Shown: in pieces, positions 44,068 to 55,392 of the stretch
Position numbering within the stretch: position 1 is the first letter of the stretch
How the letters are laid out: each line of letters starts with the position of its first letter
NCBI GenBank assembly: GCA_032718475.1
Contig: JAUCBJ010007242.1
Location: 100,229 to 164,228, forward strand
Direction of reading: 5' to 3'
Origin: Nemertoderma westbladi
Lineage: Eukaryota > Xenacoelomorpha > Nemertodermatida > Nemertodermatidae
Length of the DNA: 64,000 bases
Position numbers and translations under genes: made by a program
Notes under the pieces: model-generated
Databases searched by the model: none
The model's input: only the letters and a program-made list of their open reading frames with translations
Told to the model about the DNA's origin: nothing

Positions 44068-46322
44068 GTAACAGTTTATAGTCTTATTGCAGTAAGCAAT
44101 AAGGTTGCAAGTGTAGGCATTAAATACAGTAAAATACTGTTCTGTCGAACAGTAACAGTTTACAATCTTATTGCAGTAGGCAATAAGGTTGCAAAATACC
44201 GTAGTGACTGGTAAAGCTGAACCGGTACTTTGTAGATCAGTAGGCCTAACTGTCATCACCGGTACCGGTACTGCTGTACAAGTACATTTAGTATTATTCG
44301 ATTTTGATTATTGTATACCGGTAGGCTGTTTAAGAGATTAGGGACTGTACACCCCTTGTTTCTTTTGGAGCTTACTTATTTCTGTCAGTTTTATTTCCTA
44401 GTAAGTTAATATTGAGCTGAAGACGTGTAAGTCTGCTCAGATTGTTCAGATAATTGTAGGCTGAGCTGCTGTCTGACTGTGGTTGGGTTTGGAGAGATTA
44501 CGGCGTGTGTAGAGTTTGTCTGATAAAGTGCCGTTAGTAAGTTGGGGCAGTCATAACTGTAAGGTCAATCCCCTCTTAAAGAGTAAGTCGTACTACCGTG
44601 TTAGCACGCATACTAACTAACAGTTTCAGAGTCTGCATATACTGTAGTTTATTTAGGCTTGATCGTAGTCTGCCAGTGTTTTAGCCTGTGTTTGTTTGTG
44701 TGGTCTGTTCAGGTACCGTAATAGTTATTACTCAAATATTTGTAGGCTGGATTGTTGTCTAGCTATTTTTGGGTCTGAAGGGATTGCTGCGTGTGTAGAG
44801 TTGGTCTGATCAAGTGCCGTTAGTAAGTTGGGGCAGTCATAACTGTAAGGTCAATCCCCTCTTAAAGAGTAAGTCGTACTACCGTGTTAGCACGCATACT
44901 AACTAACAGTTTCAGAATCTGCACATACAGTAGTTTGTTTAGGCTTAATAGTAGTCTGCCAGCGTTTGGTTTGTATTTGTTTGAGTATTCTGTACGGGTA
45001 GCGTAATATTTATTATTCAGAGTTTATGCGATTATTCGCAACATTCATGTCCCCAAGTTTATTCCTACAGTAATTGTGCTTGTTATACATACCGTTATAG
45101 TTAAACTAACCCCGGTACTACATCAGGGCTGCTTGGCGTAGGTAAAGACTGACGACTTTGTGCTTCGGTCACTCCAGCAGATGCCGTGGTTCTTTTAACT
45201 GTTCAAGTATATTTAACTACTGATTATTTGTTATACCGGTACTTGTACCTAATTTAGGGTTTAGTGTACAGTGCTTCCGAAGTAATTAGTGTAGGCAGTA
45301 TATTTGTGTTGTAAAGTGGTTGATAGGCACATTCGTTAGCTCTATTAGCTTCTGGGTAGGAACAATCCGTGATACATAACGTAGTACCTATAGCGATACG
45401 GTTATAGGTCGTCAGGCGGTGGTATTTTCCTATCTGGACAGTACAATATATTTACTACTACTTATTATTTAAATACCGTAGTACCCTGTCCTTTGTAATA
45501 GCCAGAAATCTAACCCTTTGTTGGACTGGTTTGTAGACTTCCTGTAAAATTACCCTAAAAATTTCGTACGTAATATTTTGTTGTGTGTAATTAGAGAATT
45601 GATCTCACCCGTATCGTAAGTAATTTGTAGTATTAAGTAACTTAGGTAAATTAGAATTATCAGTTTTAGTGTCAAATAAATAACACTTCACTGAGAGCGC
45701 TCAGCTTCTGTGTAGTGACTTCCCCAGAAATAATAACATTTATTTCAAGTATTGTAAAAACCCTTTTTAAACGGGTATATATCTATTATAAATCAACTCA
45801 AACGATTTATAAATAGTAGGCCTGCCATACAACAACTAGGTCTCACTGTCAGTTGGACTACTGCTTAAATAACGGTAATAAAGTAAGTTAAAGTAACGAA
45901 GTAACCCCAAAATATTCAGAAATTCAATTATTCTAAAAATAATTGACATACCGGTACTTACCATAGGCTTATTATATTTATTTCTATAAATTTGAGCTGA
46001 AATCATACCGGTACTCTGTAATTAATTCTAGTCCAGAATTATACTTATATACTATAAGTGTAAGCTGTATACCGGTATTCACTATAGGCCTACTATATAT
46101 ATATATATTTGTGCTAAAATTATACCGGTACTCTGTGACACATCTAGTCTGTAATAACACTTATATATTATAAGCATACCGGTATTCTAATATATTGTGT
46201 ATATATCACGTTACACTGGGTAACGGTACCGGTAATAAATCGCTAGGCTTGCGGTCATACTGAATTACCAGACTTGCTTTAACTGAAACTATAGTGGTAG
46301 GCATTCAACTGTATAACTAAAC
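44068..46322 (+). other. BEL 5' leader with internal duplications
   Basis: Right after the LTR, a unit of about 90 bp (GAACAGTAACAGTTTA, CTTATTGCAGTA, CAATAAGGTTGCA) occurs twice (44063-44120, 44153-44200). From about 44450 a 286-bp-offset duplication (CCGTTAGTAAGTTGGGGCAG and about 150 following bases) repeats near 44815. The rest has many TACCGGTA palindromes. No TGG-type primer site is evident next to the LTR, which is unusual. It probably serves as leader/packaging RNA. Confidence 0.6.
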
Positions 46323-49300
46323 ATGTCTGACACTCAGCAAAACCTGTCGGACAGTCTGATCGATACAACTATCTGTGATTCAGATAGGAGTGTGGAGCGA
46401 ATAAGAGAGGAGTTCGGCTCACCTCATACTGTAAAAAAGGTCATCCCTCCAGTAGTATTAGACCCTAGGCTAGTCCACCATAGGTCCATCATAGGCACTC
46501 GGGCACAGGTAAAACGGGACCAAGAGGCAGTTGTCTTATCGCAGCAACATCTTGGTCAAGAACCTACTTCCCAGCGACCCGATAGCTCCAGTAGTTCGGA
46601 TACTGTAGAGCTGACTCCCGAACATGGAGTGCAGATGTCTGATAAAGTCTACTCGGACCCCCTTCTTACTCTTCCTGCTGCAGTGCTAACTACTATATTC
46701 ATTGCGGTGGAGGAACATCAAGCCGACTGGGCGAAGAATAGGCGAGCGACCCAAGATAATTACGCGGGATACGCCAGGGAAGAATTGATATCTATTGTTG
46801 AATCACAATGGAACTTTCCCGGACTCGGACTTCCGTTTGATATGTCCGAGGCTACTTGGGAAGATATACACAGGATGGGAGTGGCAAAAGATACAATGGA
46901 TCCAGCTGTATGGAAGAGGTCGGCAGCAGGATATGTGCAGGGATTCTTCGGCTCCTTGGAGCGCTTGGAAGAACAACTGTTTCGACAAATTCAAGGACCT
47001 CAAGAGCAGGAAGAGCTGCTATACCAAGTACGTGAAAGAACCCTACGCATTCGACTAATCCTCTCAGCCTTTGAGGAAACTTCCAAAAGAAGACAGGACA
47101 CGTCGCTGCAGGTTGCTGTCAAAACTTGGTTACATCGGGTAGATCTCAAAGTACAGGAAACGGCCACGTGGAAATCCCAGCTGGCTGAGAGATCAACTTG
47201 TGAAGAACAAACTGATGTCACCCTTTCTCAAGCGGAAAGCGAAGAGGCCGCCGAGAAACCGCGAACTAGAGACGCTATCGACATTTATTTGTCCGACTAT
47301 CAGCGATTCCTAGGAGACGAAGAGTTGAGGAGACGGCTGCATGGACTTTCCCCTAATAGTGAAGGAACCAAGCTTATATTGGACTCAATCGATGCCGAAA
47401 TGTTAGCTGCAAACCAAGCTGAATGTGATGAAAAACTCCGCCTCCTTAGAGTTCGAGAAGAACAAGTAAAGAAAGAACTGATAGAGAGAAGAAAGGTAGC
47501 AGCGGCGGCGGAAGCAGAAGCAGAAAGAAAAGAAGCAGAAGCCGAAAGAAAGGCAAAAGCGGCAGAAGCAGAAGCCGAAAGAAAGGCAACAGTGGCAGAA
47601 GCAGAACGGAGAGCGTCTGAGGCGACTATCCAATTGGAGTTGGAAAAGCTGCAAGAGACGCAAGACAGTATAAATAAACAGTTTACTGCTAATCAAATGC
47701 AGATGATGAGAAAATCTACTCCCAAGCGTCAAGGATACACATCCTCGGAGGAAGGCGATACTACCGATCCTGAAGGCGGAGAAAATAAATCTCATTTGAG
47801 TAGGCGTAGAAAAACATATTACCGTCGCAAATTGCCTGATTTGCCCCCAGCTGTTAAAAGACAGCTAACTAGCACAGATTTAGGTAGTGCAGAACCCATA
47901 GAACAATTTATCCAGGTCAAAAGACTCCCTACTATAGTCGATGAACCTGAAATAATTAGGCCTGTAGTTCCCAAAGTCACTTCTGTGCTAGAGACCCCTA
48001 CACTTCCAGAGCTTAACTCTAAATTCCCTTTACATAGCACTACACTGCCTGTACCCGGTGGAACAGTCCATTCAAATACCCCTGTCCAGATAGCAGAGAG
48101 AGAAATTAATAATTTGTCTCCCGTCGTCCCGCGTCAGCCCGCTACTATGTTGGCGACTCCCGCTTCGGCGGTTGAGTGGGTGGAGGAGGGACGGCGGGGG
48201 ATGAATCTCCTGTTAGGACAGATGCAGGAGACTGTCCACCAACTTAAGGGAACGGTGAGGGAAAGTAGAGCAGAGTTGCAAGAAGTGCAGCAAAGCATCG
48301 CGCTAGAACGCGACAAATTAGTCAATATACAAAAAGGCATACCAATGCCCCCTGTAACATTGTGTCAACCCGTTAGGTCTGAAGTATTACATGCGCAAGG
48401 TGTGGAGCCTACACGCATCTATACTGCTAGTGAAGTTGAAACTCCTATAGCAAACCCTATTAAGGGTGATTATAGACCTGTTATTAATGATATTCCTTAT
48501 CGACCTGATAATGATCCGAGAAATTTGTATACCGATAATTCGATATTAAATAACACGATGGCCCAAGAAAGCTTTACGCGTCAGATGGCTAGAACAGAAG
48601 CCCGCCAAGCGGTCAAAGTGGGAGAGATCGTCAAATTCAATGGAGATGAGATGAAATGGTTACCTTTCAACGAATATTACAAAGATAGCATACAGAACTC
48701 TGTACTATCTAACGGAGAGAAACTTAGATTCCTCATCAAGTGTTTGGAAGGACCTCCCAAGTTAATGGCGTTAAAGTTTATTGGACATCCAGATGGATTA
48801 AGACAAGTTTGGGATACATTAAACATCAGGTATGGTAACAAAGATAACATAGCTAAGTATTTGTATACAAAATTAGTAGCCCCCCGACACTTCCTTAGTA
48901 GTGGGATTATAGAGTTTTCCGATGAAATACAAGAGATCTGTAGACAACTGGACTGGTTAGGTAAGTCGCATGAATACCAGAGTTCCATGGTCCTTGGAGC
49001 CGTAGTCTCTACTTTACCAAAGGGTGGAGTATGTACACGCTGGGACAAGAAAGTGTTGTACATGAATGAACAACAACGACGAAGTCCTACCATGGCTGAC
49101 CTCATGTCCTTCTTAGATAGTGAAGTAAAATTACAACTCATAAGGCAGTCCAGAGAGAAAACATCGGAAAATAAGGTAAGTGAGAAACCTGTTTCTAGGA
49201 GAAGGATAATACCAGTGTGTTATACTGACGACGGCGAAAGCCAAGCTTCTCAAGAAGAGGACAGCAGGAAAGACACAGCAAAATCTTACTATGACAACAA

Positions 49301-50894
49301 GACCTATAAAGACGTAAGTAAATACAAGTCTCGAATCAGTGACAGGAGAGAACAGGTAACAACAACTCCTCCTACGTCTCCTAAGAGAATTCACGGAAGA
49401 AAGCCCGAAGAAAGAACGAGAGTGCATAACGTTACCCAAGGTAAGGTGAGTGACATCAAACCAAAATGTGCGCTGTGCGACGGGCCCCACCGTTTGAGTG
49501 CGTGTGCTGAATTTCTAAAGAAATCCCCTGTAGACAGACGTACAGTCCTGTGGAATAAGCGGTTATGCTATAATTGCCTCAGATCAGGACACCAACGGCG
49601 AACCTGTTACTCCGACGTAAAGTGTGCAAAGTGTGGCGCGAAACATCACATCTTGTTACACAGTGAGTTCGAACGAGACAACCCGAGTCAGGTAAGTGAG
49701 CCCGAACTACATGTCCAATTCAGTGATGTGAACGACACTGACCAAGGTTCTGAGTGGGAAGGATTCTATACAGACGAATTCTCCGATGCCAACGAATCCT
49801 GTTATCTAATAAATACCACAGTGTATCGAGCACTTACGTATGAAAAGGACACTGACGAGTTTACTCCAACTCCTTTTGACAAACAACCATCTTGGAAAGT
49901 TCCAACTTCCAACATAGGAATAAGAGAATTTCCTGTAGTGCAAGTGAGAGTTCATGGTCTCAACAAGAGTTACATAGTGAACGCCCTACTTGACTCCGGC
50001 AGCACAGGAACATTCATCGATCAAGAACTAGCCGAAGATATCTTTGCTGGACAACCCAAGTTCCGGACTAAATTGAATATGTCAGGAATTATGCAGGTTT
50101 GGAAATCTACCCTAACGGCAGATTACTATGTAGGTGTGTTGTCCACCCCCCAGGATAAGTTAGGAACACAAGGTATAAGGTCAGTAAAAATGGTGGCTAT
50201 AAAGAACTTTGCTACTACTCAAGCAGAACCTTATAATTGGGACGAGGATGAGTGCATCCAACATCTTGAGATACCTCGATTCCAAACCGATTATCCTGGA
50301 GTGCAAATACTCATCGGCCAAAACGCGCATGAGGCGCTCGAGCCATTAGAGAAACGGCCTGCTCAACCACAGCCACTACAAACCTATGCGGTAAGAACTA
50401 GAGTAGGTTGGTACTTCACTGGCCCTTCCCGTAGAACTCTCAAAGAGAGATTACCTCAACAACAGGTATACCAAGTAAAGGGGGAAGTGGAGAGCAGTGA
50501 TGTGGACGACCCAACTGAGGGAACACCATACTCCTCAGATAATGACGATATTAACTCCAATGTAGATCAATGGAGACATTGCCTTGGGACGATTAATCCA
50601 GCCGACACCGCTTCCAGAGGAGCAACTCTTCAAGAACTGATAGATACTCCAGGCTGGTTAGGTGGACCCGACTCCCTAAGTAAAGAAGAAGATGAATGGC
50701 CTCCTCATCTTACCACTGAGGAGATTAGACAGGCCAAGGGAGCGGAGGAAGTAACACGACAGCCTAATCGCCCAGCTGGTCGCTTAGGTTTACTGGAAAG
50801 AGACCGAAAACTGTCCGGAAACCATGGAAGGCAGGATACTCTTCCTACGACCACTTCCCTAATTCGACAAAGATCTAGGGACTCCATAACGTAA
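46323..50894 (+). CDS. BEL Gag-protease polyprotein joined to RNase H tail (RT deleted), 1523 aa
   Basis: The ATG at 46323 opens one uninterrupted frame. It has a long charged N-terminal region of about 750 residues with an Ala/Glu/Lys coiled coil at about 380-450. A BEL-type gag domain follows (FNGDEMKWLPFNEYY, GEKLRFLIKCLEG; about 765-860). Tandem zinc knuckles (CALCDGPHRLSAC, CYNCLRSGHQRRTC, CAKCGAKHH; about 1049-1115) lead to an aspartic protease (LLDSGSTGTFID, about 1222). About 200 residues later the frame enters WRHCLGTINPADTASRG (about 1417-1433), the conserved end of BEL RNase H, followed by GPDSL and EWPPHL. The YxDD reverse transcriptase and the integrase are therefore gone by an in-frame deletion, while a continuous frame is kept. 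The last 40 residues look out of family. It is a Gag-protease donor without polymerase. Confidence 0.88.
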   Translation: MSDTQQNLSDSLIDTTICDSDRSVERIREEFGSPHTVKKVIPPVVLDPRLVHHRSIIGTRAQVKRDQEAVVLSQQHLGQEPTSQRPDSSSSSDTVELTPEHGVQMSDKVYSDPLLTLPAAVLTTIFIAVEEHQADWAKNRRATQDNYAGYAREELISIVESQWNFPGLGLPFDMSEATWEDIHRMGVAKDTMDPAVWKRSAAGYVQGFFGSLERLEEQLFRQIQGPQEQEELLYQVRERTLRIRLILSAFEETSKRRQDTSLQVAVKTWLHRVDLKVQETATWKSQLAERSTCEEQTDVTLSQAESEEAAEKPRTRDAIDIYLSDYQRFLGDEELRRRLHGLSPNSEGTKLILDSIDAEMLAANQAECDEKLRLLRVREEQVKKELIERRKVAAAAEAEAERKEAEAERKAKAAEAEAERKATVAEAERRASEATIQLELEKLQETQDSINKQFTANQMQMMRKSTPKRQGYTSSEEGDTTDPEGGENKSHLSRRRKTYYRRKLPDLPPAVKRQLTSTDLGSAEPIEQFIQVKRLPTIVDEPEIIRPVVPKVTSVLETPTLPELNSKFPLHSTTLPVPGGTVHSNTPVQIAEREINNLSPVVPRQPATMLATPASAVEWVEEGRRGMNLLLGQMQETVHQLKGTVRESRAELQEVQQSIALERDKLVNIQKGIPMPPVTLCQPVRSEVLHAQGVEPTRIYTASEVETPIANPIKGDYRPVINDIPYRPDNDPRNLYTDNSILNNTMAQESFTRQMARTEARQAVKVGEIVKFNGDEMKWLPFNEYYKDSIQNSVLSNGEKLRFLIKCLEGPPKLMALKFIGHPDGLRQVWDTLNIRYGNKDNIAKYLYTKLVAPRHFLSSGIIEFSDEIQEICRQLDWLGKSHEYQSSMVLGAVVSTLPKGGVCTRWDKKVLYMNEQQRRSPTMADLMSFLDSEVKLQLIRQSREKTSENKVSEKPVSRRRIIPVCYTDDGESQASQEEDSRKDTAKSYYDNKTYKDVSKYKSRISDRREQVTTTPPTSPKRIHGRKPEERTRVHNVTQGKVSDIKPKCALCDGPHRLSACAEFLKKSPVDRRTVLWNKRLCYNCLRSGHQRRTCYSDVKCAKCGAKHHILLHSEFERDNPSQVSEPELHVQFSDVNDTDQGSEWEGFYTDEFSDANESCYLINTTVYRALTYEKDTDEFTPTPFDKQPSWKVPTSNIGIREFPVVQVRVHGLNKSYIVNALLDSGSTGTFIDQELAEDIFAGQPKFRTKLNMSGIMQVWKSTLTADYYVGVLSTPQDKLGTQGIRSVKMVAIKNFATTQAEPYNWDEDECIQHLEIPRFQTDYPGVQILIGQNAHEALEPLEKRPAQPQPLQTYAVRTRVGWYFTGPSRRTLKERLPQQQVYQVKGEVESSDVDDPTEGTPYSSDNDDINSNVDQWRHCLGTINPADTASRGATLQELIDTPGWLGGPDSLSKEEDEWPPHLTTEEIRQAKGAEEVTRQPNRPAGRLGLLERDRKLSGNHGRQDTLPTTTSLIRQRSRDSIT

Positions 50895-52522
50895 TTATAT
50901 ATGGAGTGGGTGTGTGACTATATTATTTTATATTTTTTTTTATTATTATTTTATATTTAGGTATGTATTATTATGTAATTTTATTATAATCGTTTTCTTT
51001 AATTTTATTTAGTAGAATGTTATTTTAGAATATTTAGTAAATTAGTGCAATATATTAGTGTTTATTACGTATTTAATTACTTACAATATATTTAGTGCGA
51101 CGGCAAGAAATAATTATTTTTCTCTTTCCTTACTGTCCGTATTATATTATAAATGCGAGACTATAGTAAGATGACATGTCAGTACTTCTTAAAGTACAAT
51201 AAAGCCACTACTATATTTAAGTATTATTGGTAGGCAGAGTATTAGGAATGCAAAGTTCAGATCCTCGTGTCTCGGCTAAACCAAGCTCTGGGTAGACCTT
51301 GGAAACGACTTGCCTCTTCACACTGACATTGCTTCGTGCGATATTGCTCTTCTACCTTATAACAAATAATACATATAGTAGCGTGATGTCCCTCTAACAG
51401 TAGCGTAAATCGCAAATAAATCTGTTAAACTTTTGACCATCTGTAATTCTAGTCGATTAAGATATCGTGGCACCCACCGATATACTTGAAAGACAAATTC
51501 TAGAATCAGTGGTTAACGTCCCCAGACAAGTTCTGGAATAAATTGGTGCCCATCCTAAATATTAATTTAATATTTATTAAAATCTGTAAAATTCAGATCC
51601 GTTAACAATTCTAGTCGATTAAGATATCGTAGCACTTACCGATACTCTTAAAAGACAAATTTCATAGAATTAAGGATCCTATGTCCCCAGACCTGCTCTG
51701 GAATCAAATTGTGTCAATTTTAGCATCAAATAATAAAATTCACGGGAATAAATTTAAATTCATATTCGAATGAATTTCATAAATTGTCATTTTGTGCAAT
51801 TTACAACATTCCAAAAATTCCAGTAATTAATAGATCATGGGAGCGGAGATTCATATTGAGTGTACTAGAGTGCGGGAATCTCCAACATATAGTCAATAGC
51901 CGATAAAAAAAATTTATAAAATCATGCATAAAGAGGATATTGACAATTAAAGAATTACTATTAAATAACATCCCAGATCTGTATGCATGAGGATTGCCCT
52001 AATTCTACCGCTAGTTTTCCATAATGTCACCATGGCAACACCCACGCTAGAATTAGAAGCAAGTTAAAGGAACAATAAAGGCTTGCCTCATTGCGTAGCA
52101 TAAGAGTATACATAGCGCTATTAGTATCCAAGGATACATAGTAAATACGTGACATTCTGGAAGACACTGACTAACGGACAAATGGTATGCATGTGTGCAG
52201 TAAGTAATGATTGTATGGAATTTGTGCGTTTATAGGTGAATGTTACTACTAAAGTGTGTTTACAGTAGCTAATCGCAATTGTAAAATAGCCCTAACTCTA
52301 CCGAGATAACCTCAAGTGGATTCAAGCCTTTGGGACGGACAGTGGTGGGACTTGTGCCGGTTATCGTTGTCGTGCTGTGCTACATGTTGGCGTAAACACT
52401 GCGACAGCGGTACATCGGCGCTGAGAAACCCACTGTCCGGGGGCGAAAAGCCTAGTAGGCAGCGACGCTTGCTTGCCTAAAATATTAACTCATATTGATA
52501 TTAATAAACTCAGATAACAGAT
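50895..52522 (+). other. BEL non-coding middle with a duplicated block
   Basis: A block containing TTCTAGTCGATTAAGATATC, then CACC-CCGATA, AAAGACAAATT, and GTCCCCAGAC-TG-TCTGGAA occurs at about 51445-51550 and again at about 51609-51715 (offset about 164 bp). A C/G-richer leader (about 52310-52470) precedes the next gene. No frame of interest. An integrase would be expected hereabouts in an intact element, but none is visible. Confidence 0.6.
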
Positions 52523-53955
52523 ATGACGGAATTGATAGAAGATGACCTTGGTATTAGAGAGCGATATACTCTACCTTTACAAGCGTTTGTGGATAGCTTG
52601 ATACGCGGTGAAGCCGATCCGACTATTATGGAGGACGATGGTCGTTATATCGAACCGCCGATGTCCCAAGAGCAACTTGCGCGTGAGTCGGACTATCGAA
52701 GATTAGCCGCTCGCTATACGCATCGTAGTGGTGCGTGTGTGGACTTCTTAACTACCGGCCATCCTGTCGATTTACATGATACGGACGATGTAGACACCGA
52801 AAGGGAAATGGTTCTATTTAAATATCATACCCAGCGGCGTCGTATCGATAAACCGAGAATAGATCACGAAAATTCTATTCGTAACAGACTGGGAAGACGA
52901 ACCAATATGTCTAGAATCTGAGGAGATTCAGCCTATCGCGCTCGGAATAGCGACAACGATTACATCCTAGAAGGGTATCAAGGTCCACAGTGTCTCACTG
53001 CGTACGATTATCGCCATGCCAACTATGTTTCTCGACAACGTTGTCGGCTGTGCGCATCGAGAGACCATATTACGTCTATGGACACCAACGATATCTGTTC
53101 CTATTTCCACGAGCAACCGTCGATGGAAATCTATTGTGCATATTGTCGGCTTAATAATTTGCACATTTTTGCTGTCTGCCCCCAATTTATGACTCAATGC
53201 CATCATTGTCAATTAAAAGGACACGCCAGCTTTGATTGTCCCTTCAACCATGATTTAGAGAGCGTAGATGCCTAAGGAGAGCTTGGGAAGCGAACGCTGA
53301 TTTACATTGTGATTCACGCCATCGCTATTATCCTGGACGCGCCTACGAAGGAGTTTATGCGTTCCATCCATATTTGTTTGCCTCCGTCGAGCAGAAATCG
53401 CGCTTATCAAGTTATGAACTATTGAAGCGCGTTGGAGAATGTATTTCAACCAAATATGTACGCAAATTCCTCAGGAGCATTAATCCGAGTGACATCCATT
53501 CTTACAACTTAATAAACTTTATCCGTCAAGACCCTGCCTATGGAGACTTATTCGTCAACTCACACCCTGAGTTACAAGAAGTATATCGACGGCCTTACGA
53601 GTACCGAGCCCGCGAACGCGAGTTGGAAAGAACCATTAAACCAAGGAAGTTTCTAACTACCTATGGTCCACCCACGGCCCTCGTGCAGACCACTCGTACA
53701 GGACCCGTAAGAGCGGCTGTCTTGAAACGAGCTCTCAAAGCCGTTAGACCCCTCTCCCCGGACGTTGAGGTCAATCAACCCGGTACTTCGACCGGCGGAT
53801 ATACCGATCGCAATCCCATACCTTCTGATGCAATCATATTGCACCCTTCACCCAGGAGTTATAGCCCTCCTCGTAAAGTGGCTCGCCCCAAAGAGAAAAG
53901 GACTCTTGCTAGCTTTAAAAAACTGCGTAAACGCCGTCCGCGCAAGAAAGACTAA
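52523..53955 (+). pseudogene. Extra BEL-borne gene with CCHC zinc knuckles, one stop and one frameshift
   Basis: One protein of about 475 codons can be followed from ATG 52523. It has an acidic N-terminal part, then an in-frame TGA at 52919. The same frame continues with a cysteine/histidine-rich block (about 53050-53245): CRLC, CAYCRLNNLHIFAVC and the exact C-x2-C-x4-H-x4-C knuckle CHHCQLKGHASFDC. That frame stops at 53273 while another frame, open from 53251, carries on for over 200 codons to 53955, rich in Arg and Tyr and ending in a basic KKLRKRRPRKKD tail. The layout suggests a nucleic-acid-binding protein. It lies where some BEL elements carry env, but no signal peptide or membrane segment is seen. 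It is also not the gag of this element. Family unknown; the stop and frameshift could be decay or recoding. Confidence 0.55.
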
Positions 53956-54033
53956 CTGTTTAGAGTATTTTTATATTTTAGAAACTGTGATTTTGTATAT
54001 TTTATAGACTTAAATCCCATTTTCTGGGAGCGG

Positions 54034-55266
54034 TGTAAAAGCTTTTGTGGGATAACTGATACGTTTGCCTTTGCTGGCCAGTTCTCCCCCAGGCGCTGGA
54101 ATACTCTAAAAAGGTTTTCTAACTGTATATATATTCCCCTCGCCCGCAAGGTACCTTTACAGGTGTTTTAACGGACATAAAAATCATTCTGCTATATACG
54201 TGTTTTGGCGGACATGGTAAGGCAAAAACTTGTAATGCACCAACTACCTTTCACAGCTTAGCCGTGATGATTCATATTACGACATCTAGCAGCTGGTTGC
54301 TGACATGGAAACAGCCATTGGACGCGTGGTTCTTTGTTTGGCTTGGGCCAATCAGGGCGGTTTTTCCTGTCGACGTGTAGCTTTTTAGTCGATCATAAGG
54401 AGAGTGTTCTGTCTTACTGTTTTTTCTTGATACTTTGTTGTTATTGCTGTCTAAGCCAGAAACACCGGCATTTTGGGAAGAACTCTAGTAAACTGCTTGA
54501 ATTATCGAAAGTATAAACTGTTACCTCAATAAATCACTAATTAACATGCTCACTTAATTTAATTGCATTAATCATATTGTTTGTACTGTTATTTTACCGT
54601 CAGTTATTAATTGTACCTATTTGTTGATGGAAATATTGCTATTTGGATAATACGGATAAATCACCCAATTCCCAATTTTCTTGATAACACTACAGGTTAG
54701 AGAGACCGGCTATACATAACAATTGCGATTTATATTAATGTGGTGTGTATTGAATCCAATGTTATTTAGCAGACCCTACGTGAGTCAATTACTGCTCTCT
54801 TTATGTGTGATCAAATGTACTGACTGTCGGCAGAATAGTGTGTATGATCGTGATTGGTAACAAAGTATTTCCTAAAGAATACGCTTTATACTTTAATCAT
54901 AAGCAGTATCGTTGCGTTTTAGTATAAGTCTTAGTTCTGTTTAAATAGATAAAGCGCCACGTCCTAAAGGAACTGTTAATATTTCCCGAAAGCCAATAAT
55001 ATCTGTCAGAGATTAATTATTAACGATCTATCGAATAATACATTAGGTATACACTGCAACCTTACACTGTAATAATACAATTCAAGCATCCGAATTCAGT
55101 CTCCCGGGTGTAGATCCATCGGGTGAATGATCGCGCATGGGCTGACTTCGGCTACTGTTTTGCGTATTAGCATAAATTATTGTCGTATGCTAAAGTGGTT
55201 TTAATTAACTAAAGACATATAAATTTTGGCAGGTTAAACTGCTAAAGGTCTTCAAAAGCGCGAACA
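54034..55266 (+). repeat. 3' LTR of BEL element (1233 bp)
   Basis: Preceded by a purine-rich GGGAGCGG and followed by the duplication CTATT. It differs from the 5' LTR by one substitution and one 1-bp indel. Confidence 0.92.
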
Positions 55267-55327
55267 CTATTTGTTTGTGTTATCATTTTCGGGTTTCTTT
55301 GTACCGAATTTGGACGTCAAAGTTATT

Positions 55328-55392
55328 CCATGCGTTACATATTGTCAGTCCCGTGCGTTACATACTTACATATTATCAGTTCCGTGCGTTAC
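55328..55392 (+). repeat. Subterminal motif cluster, left end continued (CCGTGCGTTAC)
   Basis: One variant (CCATGCGTTAC at 55328) and two exact copies (55351, 55382). With the BEL element removed these lie about 185-235 bp from the 42723 copy. Confidence 0.7.

Larger units (their letters stand above)
42834..55266 (+). mobile_element. BEL/Pao LTR retrotransposon, 12.4 kb, pol internally deleted
   Basis: Near-identical LTRs of 1234 and 1233 bp start TGTAAAAGC and end GCGAACA. They differ by one substitution (A/C in GGCTAATG) and one 1-bp indel (AGAAGAC against AAAGAC). The 5-bp duplication CTATT flanks the element. The coding part keeps gag, zinc knuckles and protease, then jumps to the end of RNase H; the reverse transcriptase core and the integrase are missing. 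An additional zinc-knuckle gene sits before the 3' LTR. It has long non-coding leader (44068-46322) and middle (50895-52522) stretches. It must have been mobilised in trans, and recently. Confidence 0.92.

Noticed and set aside
52919-52921. Programmed stop-codon readthrough or selenocysteine at this TGA
   Set aside because: No readthrough context or hairpin could be recognised, and a separate frameshift downstream makes ordinary decay more likely; kept only as a point to test.
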